64,000 nt of DNA from Labrys miyagiensis. Lineage in GTDB: Bacteria > Pseudomonadota > Alphaproteobacteria > Rhizobiales > Labraceae. Both the position numbers and the translations under genes were made by a program. The stretch spans positions 1-64,000 of the forward strand of contig NZ_BSPC01000011.1 of the NCBI RefSeq assembly GCF_030160835.1. The letters run 5' to 3'. This document shows, in pieces, positions 26,869 to 35,023 of the stretch; positions within the stretch are counted from its first letter, which is position 1; every line of letters starts with the position of its first letter. Under the pieces are notes generated by a model. The model was not told where the DNA came from and searched no databases. It saw nothing but the letters and a program-made list of their open reading frames with translations.

Positions 26869-28380
26869 ATGACCACTTACAGCGAGTTCTCCGCCCATAG
26901 CGAGTTCGCCGTGCCTCAGCCTCAGCTCGGCGTCGACGACAAGATCCGCTGCGATGCCTGCCCCGTGATGTGCTACATCAAGCCCGGCATGGCCGGCGCC
27001 TGTGATCGCTATGCCAACGACAATGGCGTGCTGGTGCGTGTCGATCCGCTCGTTCTCCTGGAGCGCACGGTCGGTGAAGGTGGCGAGGTCGTGCCCTTCG
27101 GCGGCGGCAGCTGGGACGGCTCGCTGGTAGCGGGCTCGGAGAAATTCGTCACCGCCATCGGTGCCGGCACCACCTATCCAGACTACAAGCCGGCGCCCTT
27201 CATCGTGTCCTCCGAGGTCGAGGGCGTCGACATGGTCACGGTCGTCACCGAGGGCATCTTTTCCTATTGCGGCGTGAAGGTGAAGATCGATACCGACCGC
27301 TTCATCGGCCCCGAACAGAGCACGGTGCGCGTGAAGGGCGAGGCGGTGGGCCATGTCACCACCGGCGAATATGGCTCTCAGATGCTCTCGCTCGGCGGCG
27401 TGCACCACCTCACCGGCGGCTCGAAGAAGGAAGGGCGCGTCACCTGCGACGCCCTGCTGGAGCTCTGCAACGGCAAGCCGGTGGAACTGACCATCGATGA
27501 TGGCGCCACCCTCATCATCGAGGCGGGCAAGGCGCCGATCGTCAACGGCCAGATGGAGCAGCGCATGCGGGTGGGCTGCGGCTCGGCCACCATCGGTATC
27601 TTCGCCAAGCAATGGGAGGGCAAGACCGACGAGGTGGTGGTCGTGGACGATCATATCACCGGCGTGCTCTCCGAACACCAGGCCGGCAAGCTGCTCGGCA
27701 TTCCCGATACGGGAATCAAGATGAAAGGGCGGCGCTCGACCCCCGGCCGCTATTTCCAGGTCGCCCAGCCCGGCACCGGCTGGGGCGGCACGGATATCGA
27801 CGATCCCCTCACCATCCTCGGTCCCTTCGATTCGAAAGTGGCCTGGCCTGGGCTACGCCTGCTGATGGTCAGCACCACCGGCGAGCACCATGCCTATTAC
27901 GAGCTCGACGACGAGCTCAAGCCAGTGAAGCGCGACCTGCCGGAGGTCTTGGTGGAATCCGTCGAGCGCATCGCCGAGAATTGTGAGCCGGCCCTTGCAA
28001 CCGTGCTGTTCATCGGCGGGGCCGGCGGCTCGCTACGCGCCGGCGTCACCGAGAACCCTGTGCGCCTGACGCGCTCGGTGAAGAACGCCCTCACTTATGT
28101 CACCTGCGGCGGCGCCCCCGTCTATGTCTGGCCGGGTGGTGGCATCACCTTCATGGTCGACGTGACGCGGCTGCCGGAAAACGCCTTCGGCTATGTGCCG
28201 ACGCCGGCCCTGGTGGCGCCGATCGAGTTCACGCTGCGCCTCGACGATTACGAGGCGATGGGCGGTCATGTCGGTCATGTCAGGCCGCTGTCCGAGATCA
28301 CCGAAGGCAAAGGCGTACGCCACCGCGACGACAATCCCTGGCCGCTGACGCCGCATGATGCGAAGCGGTCGCACGGATGA
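26869..28380 (+). CDS. 6-hydroxynicotinate-reductase-like Fe-S oxidoreductase
   Basis: 503 aa. An N-terminal cluster of Cys28, Cys31, Cys35 and Cys45 (CDACPVMCYIKPGMAGAC) looks like a 4Fe-4S site; six or more further Cys are spread downstream (FSYCGVK, VTCDALLELC, RVGCGSA, YVTCGGAP). Overall it matches proteins annotated as 6-hydroxynicotinate reductase. The characterised Eubacterium barkeri enzyme reduces 6-hydroxynicotinate to 1,4,5,6-tetrahydro-6-oxonicotinate and carries Fe-S clusters and covalently bound flavin. ATG 26869 is 8 nt after GAGGG; a longer reading from 26722 would translate through the repeat. The UPF0280 gene overlaps its stop by 4 nt. No nicotinate dehydrogenase or other nicotinate genes are adjacent, so the true substrate is open. 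Confidence 0.8.
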   Translation: MTTYSEFSAHSEFAVPQPQLGVDDKIRCDACPVMCYIKPGMAGACDRYANDNGVLVRVDPLVLLERTVGEGGEVVPFGGGSWDGSLVAGSEKFVTAIGAGTTYPDYKPAPFIVSSEVEGVDMVTVVTEGIFSYCGVKVKIDTDRFIGPEQSTVRVKGEAVGHVTTGEYGSQMLSLGGVHHLTGGSKKEGRVTCDALLELCNGKPVELTIDDGATLIIEAGKAPIVNGQMEQRMRVGCGSATIGIFAKQWEGKTDEVVVVDDHITGVLSEHQAGKLLGIPDTGIKMKGRRSTPGRYFQVAQPGTGWGGTDIDDPLTILGPFDSKVAWPGLRLLMVSTTGEHHAYYELDDELKPVKRDLPEVLVESVERIAENCEPALATVLFIGGAGGSLRAGVTENPVRLTRSVKNALTYVTCGGAPVYVWPGGGITFMVDVTRLPENAFGYVPTPALVAPIEFTLRLDDYEAMGGHVGHVRPLSEITEGKGVRHRDDNPWPLTPHDAKRSHG

Positions 28381-29243
28381 GCCCCCAAGCCGCCATCCTC
28401 GCCGATGGCCGCCGGCTGCATCTGCAGCACGGGCCGATCGATCTCGTCATCGAGGCCTTCGGCGAGGTCGGCGCGGTGCAGGACGCCTATCGGACGGCGG
28501 CAAGACGTTTCGACGGGCTGCTGGAAGAGCTGTGCGCCGAGCTGCCGCTGCTGCGTGCGAAACAGCGGTCCGACAGTGCCGAGGCCGAGGGGATCGTGGC
28601 GCGCCGCATGCAGGCCGCAGTCAGCCCCCATGCCGCCGCGCATTTCATCACGCCGATGGCGGCTGTGGCGGGTTCCGTGGCCGATGAGATCCTCGCCGCC
28701 ATGCTGGCCGCCGCGCCGCTGCGCCGCGCCTATGTCAACAATGGCGGCGACATCGCCCTGCATCTGGCCGAAGGCGAGGTCTTCGCCATCGGCCTGGTGG
28801 ATCGGCCGGACCAGCCCAGCCTGTTTGCCCGCAGCGAGATCCGCGCTGCCGACGGTGTCGGGGGCATCGCCACCTCGGGCTGGCGCGGGCGCAGCTTTTC
28901 CCTGGGTATCGCCGATGCCGTGACGGTGCTGGCGCCCTCCGCCGCCATGGCGGATGCGGCGGCCACCATCATCGCCAATGCAGTCGACCTGCCTGGCCAT
29001 ACCGCCGTCACCCGCCTCCCGGCCGTCTCCCTGCAGCCCGACAGCGATCTCGGGGAGCGCCTGGTTACGCGCGGGGTCGGCGTCCTCACGCCCGGCGAGA
29101 TCGCGCTTGCCCTGCAGGGTGGGGAGATCCGGGCGCGAGACCTCATCGACGCAGGCTTGATCGCCGCCGCCGCCCTTCACCTTGCCGGCGCCACGCGCCT
29201 CGTGCCAACCTCTTACGCCCTCATTCAACCGGAAGCCGCCTGA
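28377..29243 (+). CDS. UPF0280 protein, ApbE-like fold
   Basis: 288 aa, cytosolic. UPF0280 (COG2122) proteins are distantly related to ApbE flavin transferases, and the ApbE landmarks are visible: TPMAAVAGSVADE at 92-104, VNNGGDI at 120-126, IATSGWRG around 162-169 and SLGIADAVTVLAPSAAMADAAATI around 173-196. There is no signal peptide or lipobox, unlike periplasmic ApbE. It is translationally coupled to the reductase gene. Since the known 6-hydroxynicotinate reductase has covalent flavin, a role in attaching it is a reasonable hypothesis, not established. Confidence 0.85.
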   Translation: MSPQAAILADGRRLHLQHGPIDLVIEAFGEVGAVQDAYRTAARRFDGLLEELCAELPLLRAKQRSDSAEAEGIVARRMQAAVSPHAAAHFITPMAAVAGSVADEILAAMLAAAPLRRAYVNNGGDIALHLAEGEVFAIGLVDRPDQPSLFARSEIRAADGVGGIATSGWRGRSFSLGIADAVTVLAPSAAMADAAATIIANAVDLPGHTAVTRLPAVSLQPDSDLGERLVTRGVGVLTPGEIALALQGGEIRARDLIDAGLIAAAALHLAGATRLVPTSYALIQPEAA

Positions 29244-29244
29244 G

Positions 29245-29829
29245 ATGCCCGAAGTCGTTCTGCGCAAGCGCGCCATCATCGTCGAGGAGATCTTCCACGA
29301 GGGCGGCCCGGCCAGCCCCGTGCCGCTGAAGCGCGGAGCCGCCATCTCGGTAATCCGCAACCCCTTCGCCGGCCGCTATGTCGAGGAAATCGCCTCCTTC
29401 ATGGACGATCTCAAGCCGCTGGGGCTCGAGATGGCGAAGGCGCTGCTGGCGGCGCTGGGTGGCGATCCAGCCAGCGTCGAGGGCTATGGCAAGGGCGCCA
29501 TCGTCGGCGCGGCCGGCGAGCTCGAACATGGCGCGCTCTGGCACGTGCCGGGTGGCTATGCCATGCGCGAGATCCTGGGTGACGCCAAGGCGATCGTGCC
29601 CTCCACCAAGAAGCTCGGCGCACCGGGCACGCGGCTCGACGTGCCCATCACCCATGTCAACGCCTCCTATGTGCGCAGCCATTTCGACGCCATGGAAGTC
29701 GGCCTGTCCGACGCCCCCAAGGCCGACGAGATCGCCCTCGTCCTGGTGATGACCACCGGCCCGCGCATCCACGCCCGTGTGGGCGGCTTGGCGGCCGGGG
29801 ACGTGAAGGGGCTGGATGGGTTGAGGTAA
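29245..29829 (+). CDS. DUF1185 (amino acid synthesis family) protein, first paralogue
   Basis: 194 aa. PF06684 family: VRKRAIIVEEIF-type start (MPEVVLRKRAIIVEEIFHEGG), the motif NPFAGRYVEEIASFMDDLK, and the C-terminal signature YVRSHFDAMEVGLSDAPKADE. Family structures show a Bacillus chorismate-mutase-like fold, but no enzymatic activity has been firmly assigned. It begins 1 nt after the UPF0280 stop and so is cotranscribed with the reductase genes. A palindromic repeat separates it from its paralogue. Confidence 0.88.
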   Translation: MPEVVLRKRAIIVEEIFHEGGPASPVPLKRGAAISVIRNPFAGRYVEEIASFMDDLKPLGLEMAKALLAALGGDPASVEGYGKGAIVGAAGELEHGALWHVPGGYAMREILGDAKAIVPSTKKLGAPGTRLDVPITHVNASYVRSHFDAMEVGLSDAPKADEIALVLVMTTGPRIHARVGGLAAGDVKGLDGLR

Positions 29830-29831
29830 CC

Positions 29832-29907
29832 GGGGGGTGGGTCTTCAGACCCGGCTCTTCTTCTCAGCAACCGCCACGTATTCAGGCTGGTCTGAAGACC
29901 AGCCCCC
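29832..29907. repeat. GGTCTTCAGACC-type inverted-repeat element, copy 1
   Basis: Arms at 29832-29852 and 29889-29907 (GGGTGGGTCTTCAGACC / GGTCTGAAGACCAGCCCCC). Starts 2 nt after the stop codon and ends 13 nt before the next ATG. Copies 2 and 3 are at 47272-47343 and 60599-60672. Confidence 0.85.
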
Positions 29908-29920
29908 AGGAGGTATCATC

Positions 29921-30505
29921 ATGCCCGCCAAGATCCGCAAGCTCGTCACCCTCCTCGAGGAAGTCCGCACCGAGATGGACCGACCCGTCGATCCGCCCAC
30001 CCGCCGCGCTGCTGCCGTCGCGGTGATCGAGAACCCCTTCGCCGGGCGCTATGTCGAGGATCTCACGCCGCTGATGGAGATCGGCGAGGAACTCGGCGAC
30101 CTGCTCACCAGGCGCGCGGTAGCGGCGTTGGGCATCGAGGGTCCGGCGGCCGAAAGCTACGGCAAGGCTGCGGCCGTGGGCGAGAATGGCGAGCTGGAGC
30201 ATGCCGCCGCCATCCTGCATCCCAGGATGGGTGCGCCGGTGCGCAAGGCCCTGGGCAAGGGCGCGGCGCTGATCCCCTCGGCCAAGAAGCGCTGCGGCCT
30301 CGGCGGCGTGCTCGATGTGCCGCTCGGCCACAAGGATGCGGCCTTCGTGCGCAGCCATTTCGACGCCATGGAAGTGCGCGTGCCCGACGCGCCCCGCGCC
30401 AACGAGATCCTGGTGGCGATCGTCGTCACCGACAGCGGCCGCCCGCTGCCGCGTGTCGGGGGGCTGGCGAAGAGCGAGATCAAGGGCGAGGATGGGCTGC
30501 GATAG
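29921..30505 (+). CDS. DUF1185 (amino acid synthesis family) protein, second paralogue
   Basis: 194 aa, the same length as its upstream paralogue, with the shared motifs NPFAGRYVEDLTPLMEIGEEL, ESYGKAAAVGENGELEHAA and FVRSHFDAMEVRVPDAPRANE. The two may form a heteromer or act on related substrates; they differ strongly near the N-terminus. The start ATG 29921 has a perfect AGGAGGT site that lies directly after the repeat element. It closes the reductase-UPF0280-DUF1185 cluster; a convergent HigA gene follows after 2 nt. Confidence 0.88.
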   Translation: MPAKIRKLVTLLEEVRTEMDRPVDPPTRRAAAVAVIENPFAGRYVEDLTPLMEIGEELGDLLTRRAVAALGIEGPAAESYGKAAAVGENGELEHAAAILHPRMGAPVRKALGKGAALIPSAKKRCGLGGVLDVPLGHKDAAFVRSHFDAMEVRVPDAPRANEILVAIVVTDSGRPLPRVGGLAKSEIKGEDGLR

Positions 30506-30507
30506 GG

Positions 30508-30798
30508 TTACGCGGCGTTCTGCAGCCGGCGCACTGTGGGCTTGGTGTTCTTCCTGGCCTGCGCCAGGTCAAAGCTCGTTTGCATGGCCAACCAGGCCCG
30601 GGCCGTGCTGACGCCAGCCATTTCAAGTCGGATGGCGAGATCCGGGCTGATCGCCGCGCGACCATGCAGAACGCGGGACAGAGCCACTCTTGATATGCCG
30701 AGGCGGCTGGCCGTCTCCGTCACCGAAATTTCGAGCGGAGCAAGCACATCTTCCCGCAAAAGCTCGCCGGGATGAGGAGGGTTCATCATCATCACCAT
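30508..30798 (-). CDS. higA: HigA-family antitoxin (XRE)
   Basis: 96 aa. It begins MVMMMNPPHPGELLREDVLAPLEISVTETASRLGISRVALSRVLHGRAAIS, the HigA/VapI signature with helix-turn-helix. The start ATG at 30798 has AAAGGAG 4 nt upstream. The C-terminal helix includes the AWLAMQTSFDLAQAR motif common to the family. It follows its toxin gene by 10 nt, the toxin-first order usual for higBA, and likely autorepresses the operon. Confidence 0.92.
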   Translation of the reverse strand: MVMMMNPPHPGELLREDVLAPLEISVTETASRLGISRVALSRVLHGRAAISPDLAIRLEMAGVSTARAWLAMQTSFDLAQARKNTKPTVRRLQNAA

Positions 30799-30808
30799 GC
30801 AACTCCTT

Positions 30809-31087
30809 TCAATGATAATCTTGATAGTCGACCAATTCGACATCGGCACCGACAAATCGAAATGTGACCCGCCAATTGCCGTTCACCCAGACCGACCAGT
30901 GTCCCCTCAAATCACCCTTCAGGGAATGCAATTTGAAGCCTGGCACATCCATATCGGCAGGTTCCACAGCCACATCCAGAGAGCCTAATATGCGCCTGAG
31001 CTTGTTGGCGTGAGCGGCTTGGACGCCTCTAGTGGAATCCGTCCGATAAAGAGCTTCGAGGCCTTTGTGTCGGAAACTGACAATCAT
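30809..31087 (-). CDS. higB: HigB-family mRNA interferase toxin
   Basis: 92 aa. MIVSFRHKGLEALYRTDSTRGVQAAHANKLRRILGSLDVA, then FKLHSLKGDLRGHWSVWVNGNWRVTFRFVGADVELVDYQDYH: this is the classic HigB/RelE-like toxin with the conserved LKG-RGHWS-V-NWR-F core and a terminal DYH. HigB cuts translated mRNAs at the ribosome. Paired with higA downstream. The upstream sequence (31088-31150) is AT-rich and probably holds the promoter. Confidence 0.92.
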   Translation of the reverse strand: MIVSFRHKGLEALYRTDSTRGVQAAHANKLRRILGSLDVAVEPADMDVPGFKLHSLKGDLRGHWSVWVNGNWRVTFRFVGADVELVDYQDYH

Positions 31088-31191
31088 GCATTATTGTATC
31101 GTGTATCGTTACGCTATACAAGGCGCGAGTTTGCGATGGACCTTGATAGATGGAGCGGCCTAGGTCGCAGCCGATGTGACATCAGCGTTCG

Positions 31192-31539
31192 CTACATTCC
31201 GCACAACGCGGCGAGTTTTGCCCGCACGTCCGCCAATGTGGCAGCCGGCACGCTCCCTCCAGCGTAGCGGATGGGTCGGGCGGTGGTATCGATGCTTCGC
31301 ACGTGGCCTGTCAGGATTTCGCCGGACACGGCGAGGCCTGGCGGGAGAATGACGCTGGTCCCGAAATTCCGGATCGTGCTGGTGATCGGACAAACGATGG
31401 CGAACCCCGATGCCCGGCTGAACGCCATGGGAGACAGCACAAGGGCTGGCCTTCGTTCGCCTAGTTCCCGGCCCGTCCTTGGATCGAAGTCGGTCCAGAT
31501 GAGATCGCCCTCATCGGGCGTGTAGGTGACATTAGTCAT
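31192..31539 (-). CDS. mazF: MazF/PemK-family endoribonuclease toxin
   Basis: 115 aa. MTNVTYTPDEGDLIWTDFDPRTGRELGERRPALVLSPMAFSRASGFAIVCPITST shows the family motifs GD(L)IW-DF-P-GxE-RRPALVLS and CPITS, with the catalytic Arg in RRPA. The later HVRSIDTTAR loop is also typical. It cleaves mRNA at short sequences when free of antitoxin. Its start overlaps the end of the antitoxin gene by 8 nt, so the two are translationally coupled. Confidence 0.92.
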   Translation of the reverse strand: MTNVTYTPDEGDLIWTDFDPRTGRELGERRPALVLSPMAFSRASGFAIVCPITSTIRNFGTSVILPPGLAVSGEILTGHVRSIDTTARPIRYAGGSVPAATLADVRAKLAALCGM

Positions 31540-31777
31540 CCACGATCTCTCCTCCTACATCCACACCCCACTCAAACGCGGCACCCATGGCCTCGGGCGT
31601 CACATTGACGAGCAGATCCTCCAATCGATAGCTGGGCGTGGCCCCTTCAACGATGAGCCTGTTGCCTTCGGCGACGACGCTGACTGTTTGCCCTTCGCTG
31701 ATGCCGATTTGCTGAACAAGTGCTCGCGGCAGCCTGAGGCCCAGGGAATTGCCCCATTTCGACACGACGACTTCCAT
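31532..31777 (-). CDS. mazE: MazE/AbrB-type antitoxin
   Basis: 81 aa. MEVVVSKWGNSLGLRLPRALVQQIGISEGQTVSVVAEGNRLIVEGA is the SpoVT/AbrB DNA-binding fold of MazE (KWGNSLxLRLP). The C-terminal acidic stretch (WGVDVGGEIVDD) would bind the toxin. ATG 31777 has GGAGG 8 nt upstream; a longer reading to 31816 is unnecessary. It is the first gene of the mazEF pair and lies 700 nt from the higBA pair. Confidence 0.9.
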   Translation of the reverse strand: MEVVVSKWGNSLGLRLPRALVQQIGISEGQTVSVVAEGNRLIVEGATPSYRLEDLLVNVTPEAMGAAFEWGVDVGGEIVDD

Positions 31778-32094
31778 GTCATGACCCTCCAAGAGTGATA
31801 CACAATGTATATCCATCTCAAAGGAAGCGCAATCAGCTGAAATCCCGCCGCGATGCTCTTCACCAGCGGCAGTTCCTCAGCCGATAGCTTATTGAGCCCG
31901 GAATCTCTCAGGAGGTTGGTAGCACGCTTGCGGTGCGGTAGCAGGACCGCAATCTGAAGAAGATTTGCTGTCGGCCCGTCTCGCAGGGCAGACATCAGTT
32001 GCGGAACTATCGAGTGGAGCAGGAAGGCCTTGCTAAAGAAGTTCATCTCGATAGGAAGCTAGCATGACCACCATGCCACTGAGTGGGGTCGCCA
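31778..32094. other. Gap between mazE and the aldehyde dehydrogenase gene
   Basis: An open frame continues on the minus strand here (32046 downward), overlapping mazE in another frame, but it has no recognisable domain and is not called. A 19-nt stretch CGCCGCGATGCTCTTCACC (31846-31864) repeats the 3' end of the aldehyde dehydrogenase gene (32110-32128), both preceded by GAAATCC. Confidence 0.45.
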
Positions 32095-33594
32095 CTATCC
32101 CGAAATCCGCGCCGCGATGCTCTTCACCCGCGTATAGTTCTTCAGCCCGTCCAGGCCCTTCTCCCGCCCGAAGCCAGATTTGCGGTTGCCGCCGAAGGGC
32201 ATTTCGATGCCGCCGGCGAAATATTCGTTGATGAAGACCTGGCCGGCGTCGATGTCGCGGGCGAGGCGATGGGCACGGCCGAAATCGGCGGTGTAGATGC
32301 CGGCGACAAGGCCGTAGCTGGTGCCGTTGGCAAGGGCCAGCGCTTCTTCCTCGCTCTCGAAGGGCTGCACCGTCAGCACCGGCCCGAAGACTTCCTCCTG
32401 CACGATGGCGTCGCTGCTCGAAGAGGGCTCGATGATGGTGGGTTGATAGAACCATCCCTGGCCAAGCGCGCCACCTTCGGCCCTGGCTCCGCCGGTGTGC
32501 AGTTTGGCGCCGCGCTCGACGGCCGACGCCACCATGCCCTCGATCTTGGCGAGTTGCGCCGCCGAGTTGACCGGCCCCATGCCGGGATTGGTCAGGCCGT
32601 GGCCGAGCGTGAGGGCGCACACGCGTTCGGTGAGGTGGGCGAGGAACGTCTCGCTGAGGCTCTTCTCGATCACCAGGCGCGAACCGGCCGAGCAGATCTG
32701 GCCGGCATTCTCGTAGATCGCTTCCATCATGCCTGATAGCGCCGCCTCGATATTGCAGTCAGCGAAGACCACGACAGGCGATTTGCCGCCGAGTTCCAGG
32801 ACAAGCTGCGTCACATTCGGCGCGGCCGCCTGCATCACGCCGATGCCGGTGGCGACCGAACCAGTGAAGGTGATCTGATCGATGCCGGTATGGCTGACCA
32901 GCGGCGCGCCGGCCTCGCGGCCCGTACCCGTCACCACATTGCATACGCCATCCGGCAGACCGGCCTGGTGCAGGATGTCCGCCAGCATCAGGGCCGTGAA
33001 GGGTGTCTGCTCGGCTGGCTTGGCCACCACGGCGCAGCCGGCGGCGAGGGCCGGGGCGAGGCCACGGGCGGTGGTGGAGATCGGATAGTTCCAGGGGATG
33101 ATATGGGCGGTGACGCCCACCGGCTCATGCACCGTCATGCCGAAATGGTCGCGCCCGAGCGGCATGGTATCACCATGCAGCTTGTCGCAGGCGCCGGCGT
33201 AATATTCGAAGGTCCGCGCGGCGCCGCGCACGTCGCCCAGCGCCTCGACGAGTTTCTTGCCGGAATCGAGGCTTTCGACGACGGCAAGGCGCTCCGCATT
33301 CTCGCCGATCAGCGCCGCCGCACGCTGCAGGATGCGCCCGCGCTCGGCCGGCTTGAGATCGCGCCAGCGCCCTTTCAGCGCCCGCCGCCCGGCCTCGACG
33401 GCCGCGTCGACATCGGCGGTATCGCCGGCGGCAAAGCTCGCAAAGGCGGTGCCCCGGCCGGGATCGAAGCTGTCCATACGCGCGCCGGAGTGCGAGGGCT
33501 GGAAACGCCCGTCGACGAAATGGCCGCCGGGCAGGCCGGCGATGCGGCCCGTCGTCAGGGCTTCCTGCACCAGCGCGTCGAGGGAGGCGCTCAT
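32095..33594 (-). CDS. Aldehyde dehydrogenase family protein
   Basis: 499 aa NAD(P)-dependent dehydrogenase oxidising an aldehyde to the acid. Conserved residues: Asn in PWNYP (about 169), Lys192 in KPAEQTP, GSVATG (245-250), catalytic Glu267 (LELGG) and nucleophile Cys301 ([10 protein letters not shown]). EVFGPVL and [15 protein letters not shown] near the C-terminus confirm an intact enzyme of the betaine/aminobutyraldehyde dehydrogenase type. The ATG at 33592-33594 overlaps the enolase-superfamily stop by 4 nt, so the two enzymes are coupled. With the GMC oxidoreductase at 41295 it could convert an alcohol to an acid. Confidence 0.93.
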   Translation of the reverse strand: MSASLDALVQEALTTGRIAGLPGGHFVDGRFQPSHSGARMDSFDPGRGTAFASFAAGDTADVDAAVEAGRRALKGRWRDLKPAERGRILQRAAALIGENAERLAVVESLDSGKKLVEALGDVRGAARTFEYYAGACDKLHGDTMPLGRDHFGMTVHEPVGVTAHIIPWNYPISTTARGLAPALAAGCAVVAKPAEQTPFTALMLADILHQAGLPDGVCNVVTGTGREAGAPLVSHTGIDQITFTGSVATGIGVMQAAAPNVTQLVLELGGKSPVVVFADCNIEAALSGMMEAIYENAGQICSAGSRLVIEKSLSETFLAHLTERVCALTLGHGLTNPGMGPVNSAAQLAKIEGMVASAVERGAKLHTGGARAEGGALGQGWFYQPTIIEPSSSSDAIVQEEVFGPVLTVQPFESEEEALALANGTSYGLVAGIYTADFGRAHRLARDIDAGQVFINEYFAGGIEMPFGGNRKSGFGREKGLDGLKNYTRVKSIAARISG

Positions 33595-34709
33595 GCCGCC
33601 AACTCCGTCGCCTGGTAACGGGCCTTGGCGAGCCAGTCCGGATTGACATCGATGCCCCAGCCCGGCCCTTGCGGGATTTGCACCTTGCCGTCCTCCACAT
33701 GCAGCGGATTGGTGAGGAGACCGACCTCCCAGGGATAATAATCCGGGCCCTCGATCGAATATTCGACATAGGGTCCCGCATTCTCCAGCGCGCCCATGAC
33801 GTGCAGCGTATAGGCCGTCAGCATCGACTGGTTGGCCGAATGCGGTGTCACCGGCAGGCCCGCCGCCCTGGCCAGCGCGGCAACCTTCAGCATGCGCTCG
33901 ACGCCGCCGATATAGCAGATGTCCGGCTGGGCCACGTCGACGATGCGGTTGCGCATGGCATAGGTCCAGATCGTCAGGTCGCAATCCTGCTCGCCGCCGG
34001 TGACATCGAGGGAGAGCGCCTCACTCACCTCCTTGGTCCAGTCATGCTCCCAATAGGGGCAGGGCTCCTCGAAATGGATGACGCCGTGGTCCTGGAGCAT
34101 ATGGCCGACCTCGATGGCCTTGCCGGGCGAATAGGCGCTGTTGCCATCCACCAGCAGCCGCGCCTCCTCGCCCAGGGCCTTGCGCACCGTCGGCACGATG
34201 GTGTCGGTGCGGCCGGGCCATTCGTCCTCGTCATGACCGCATTCCTTGCCGACGCGGAACTTGAAGGCGGTGAAGCCGAATTCGCCCTGCAGGCGCTTGA
34301 GGCGCTCGGCCTCGTCCTCCGGCGTGATCTCGCCACGCTTCATGCTGGAGGCATAGACGGGGAAGGGGCGGAGCGTACCGCCCAGCAATTCGCACACACT
34401 CCTGCCGGCGCGCTTGCCGCGCATGTCCCACAGAGCGGTGTCGAGGCCAGTGAGGGCGCGGAAGAGATAGGAGCAGGGGAATTTGTGCTCGCGCTCGGGA
34501 ATGAGCTGCACCAGCCCGGCGATGTCGTCGGCATCGCCGCCGATGGCCCAGCGCGCTACCTGGCGATGGAAGACCTCGCAGGTGATGTCGGCATTGTAGG
34601 GCGAGACCTGGCCCCAGCCTTCCCGGCCATCTTCGGCCGTGGCGCGGACGAAGCCGACATGTTGGTTGGAGAAGGTTTCCAGCCGCGTGATCTTCATCGA
34701 ATTGCTCAT
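33591..34709 (-). CDS. Enolase-superfamily (mandelate racemase/muconate lactonizing) enzyme of unknown substrate
   Basis: 372 aa. Metal ligands are Asp188 (LLVDGN), Glu214 (FEEP) and Glu240 (GGEQD). General bases: Lys150 in the strand-2 motif K-F-R (K-x-R rather than the usual K-x-K) and the Asp263/His290 dyad (QPD, PHSAN). Such an active site abstracts a proton alpha to a carboxylate and then dehydrates or racemises an acid. C-terminal [11 protein letters not shown] is typical of a subgroup without assigned activity. First gene of a unit with aldehyde dehydrogenase, divergent from MocR, with a putative MocR box 65 nt upstream. Confidence 0.88.
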   Translation of the reverse strand: MSNSMKITRLETFSNQHVGFVRATAEDGREGWGQVSPYNADITCEVFHRQVARWAIGGDADDIAGLVQLIPEREHKFPCSYLFRALTGLDTALWDMRGKRAGRSVCELLGGTLRPFPVYASSMKRGEITPEDEAERLKRLQGEFGFTAFKFRVGKECGHDEDEWPGRTDTIVPTVRKALGEEARLLVDGNSAYSPGKAIEVGHMLQDHGVIHFEEPCPYWEHDWTKEVSEALSLDVTGGEQDCDLTIWTYAMRNRIVDVAQPDICYIGGVERMLKVAALARAAGLPVTPHSANQSMLTAYTLHVMGALENAGPYVEYSIEGPDYYPWEVGLLTNPLHVEDGKVQIPQGPGWGIDVNPDWLAKARYQATELAA

Positions 34710-34773
34710 TGATATCGATAGCGTTCGCGTCGGAGGGAAAGTGCGAACTTATGGCAACGGATATTTCCTTCTA

Positions 34774-34800
34774 ATTGGTCTGCCTCTAAGGTCCATTTTG
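34774..34800 (-). promoter_or_regulatory. Putative MocR binding box 1
   Basis: Read on the minus strand: CA-n-AATGGACCT-nnnn-GGCAGACCAAT. 22 of 27 bases equal box 2 at 36551-36577 and the orientation relative to the downstream gene is the same. The GGACC and AGACC units look like the direct repeats bound by MocR regulators. Confidence 0.7.
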
Positions 34801-34842
34801 AACCAACAGGCAGGCCACTGGCTCAATCGAGTTAGGGAAGCG

Positions 34843-34962
34843 CCGTCATTCCGGGCGACCGTGTCCTCACAAGCGGAGCTTGTGAGTGGAGACCCGGAAT
34901 CCAAGAACATGAACTTCGCAGGATGGTGTTCATGGATTCCGGCGCTTCGGCCGGAATGACGG
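34843..34962. repeat. GTCATTCCGG-type palindromic repeat
   Basis: Arms CCGTCATTCCGG (34843-34854) and CCGGAATGACGG (34951-34962) are perfect inverses, with nested inverted repeats CACAAGC/GCTTGTG and CCGGAATCCA/TGGATTCCGG inside. This is a widespread repeat style in Rhizobiales; a half unit lies at 10386-10412. Confidence 0.75.
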
Positions 34963-35023
34963 GCGGATAGGTGCCTGCCTTTCTCGACCCGAATTCAAAG
35001 TCCAACAGGAAAGGGAGGAACAC

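Larger units (their letters stand above)
34710..35023. other. Divergent control region between enolase-type and mocR genes
   Basis: Contains the MocR box (34774-34800) nearer the enolase-type gene, a GTCATTCCGG-type repeat (34843-34962), and the GGGAGGAA ribosome-binding site of mocR just before 35024. No gene is present. Confidence 0.65.

Noticed and set aside
31600-32046. 148-codon open frame overlapping mazE on the same strand
   Set aside because: It runs through mazE in another frame, has no recognisable domain, and its tail is only the antitoxin gene read out of frame.
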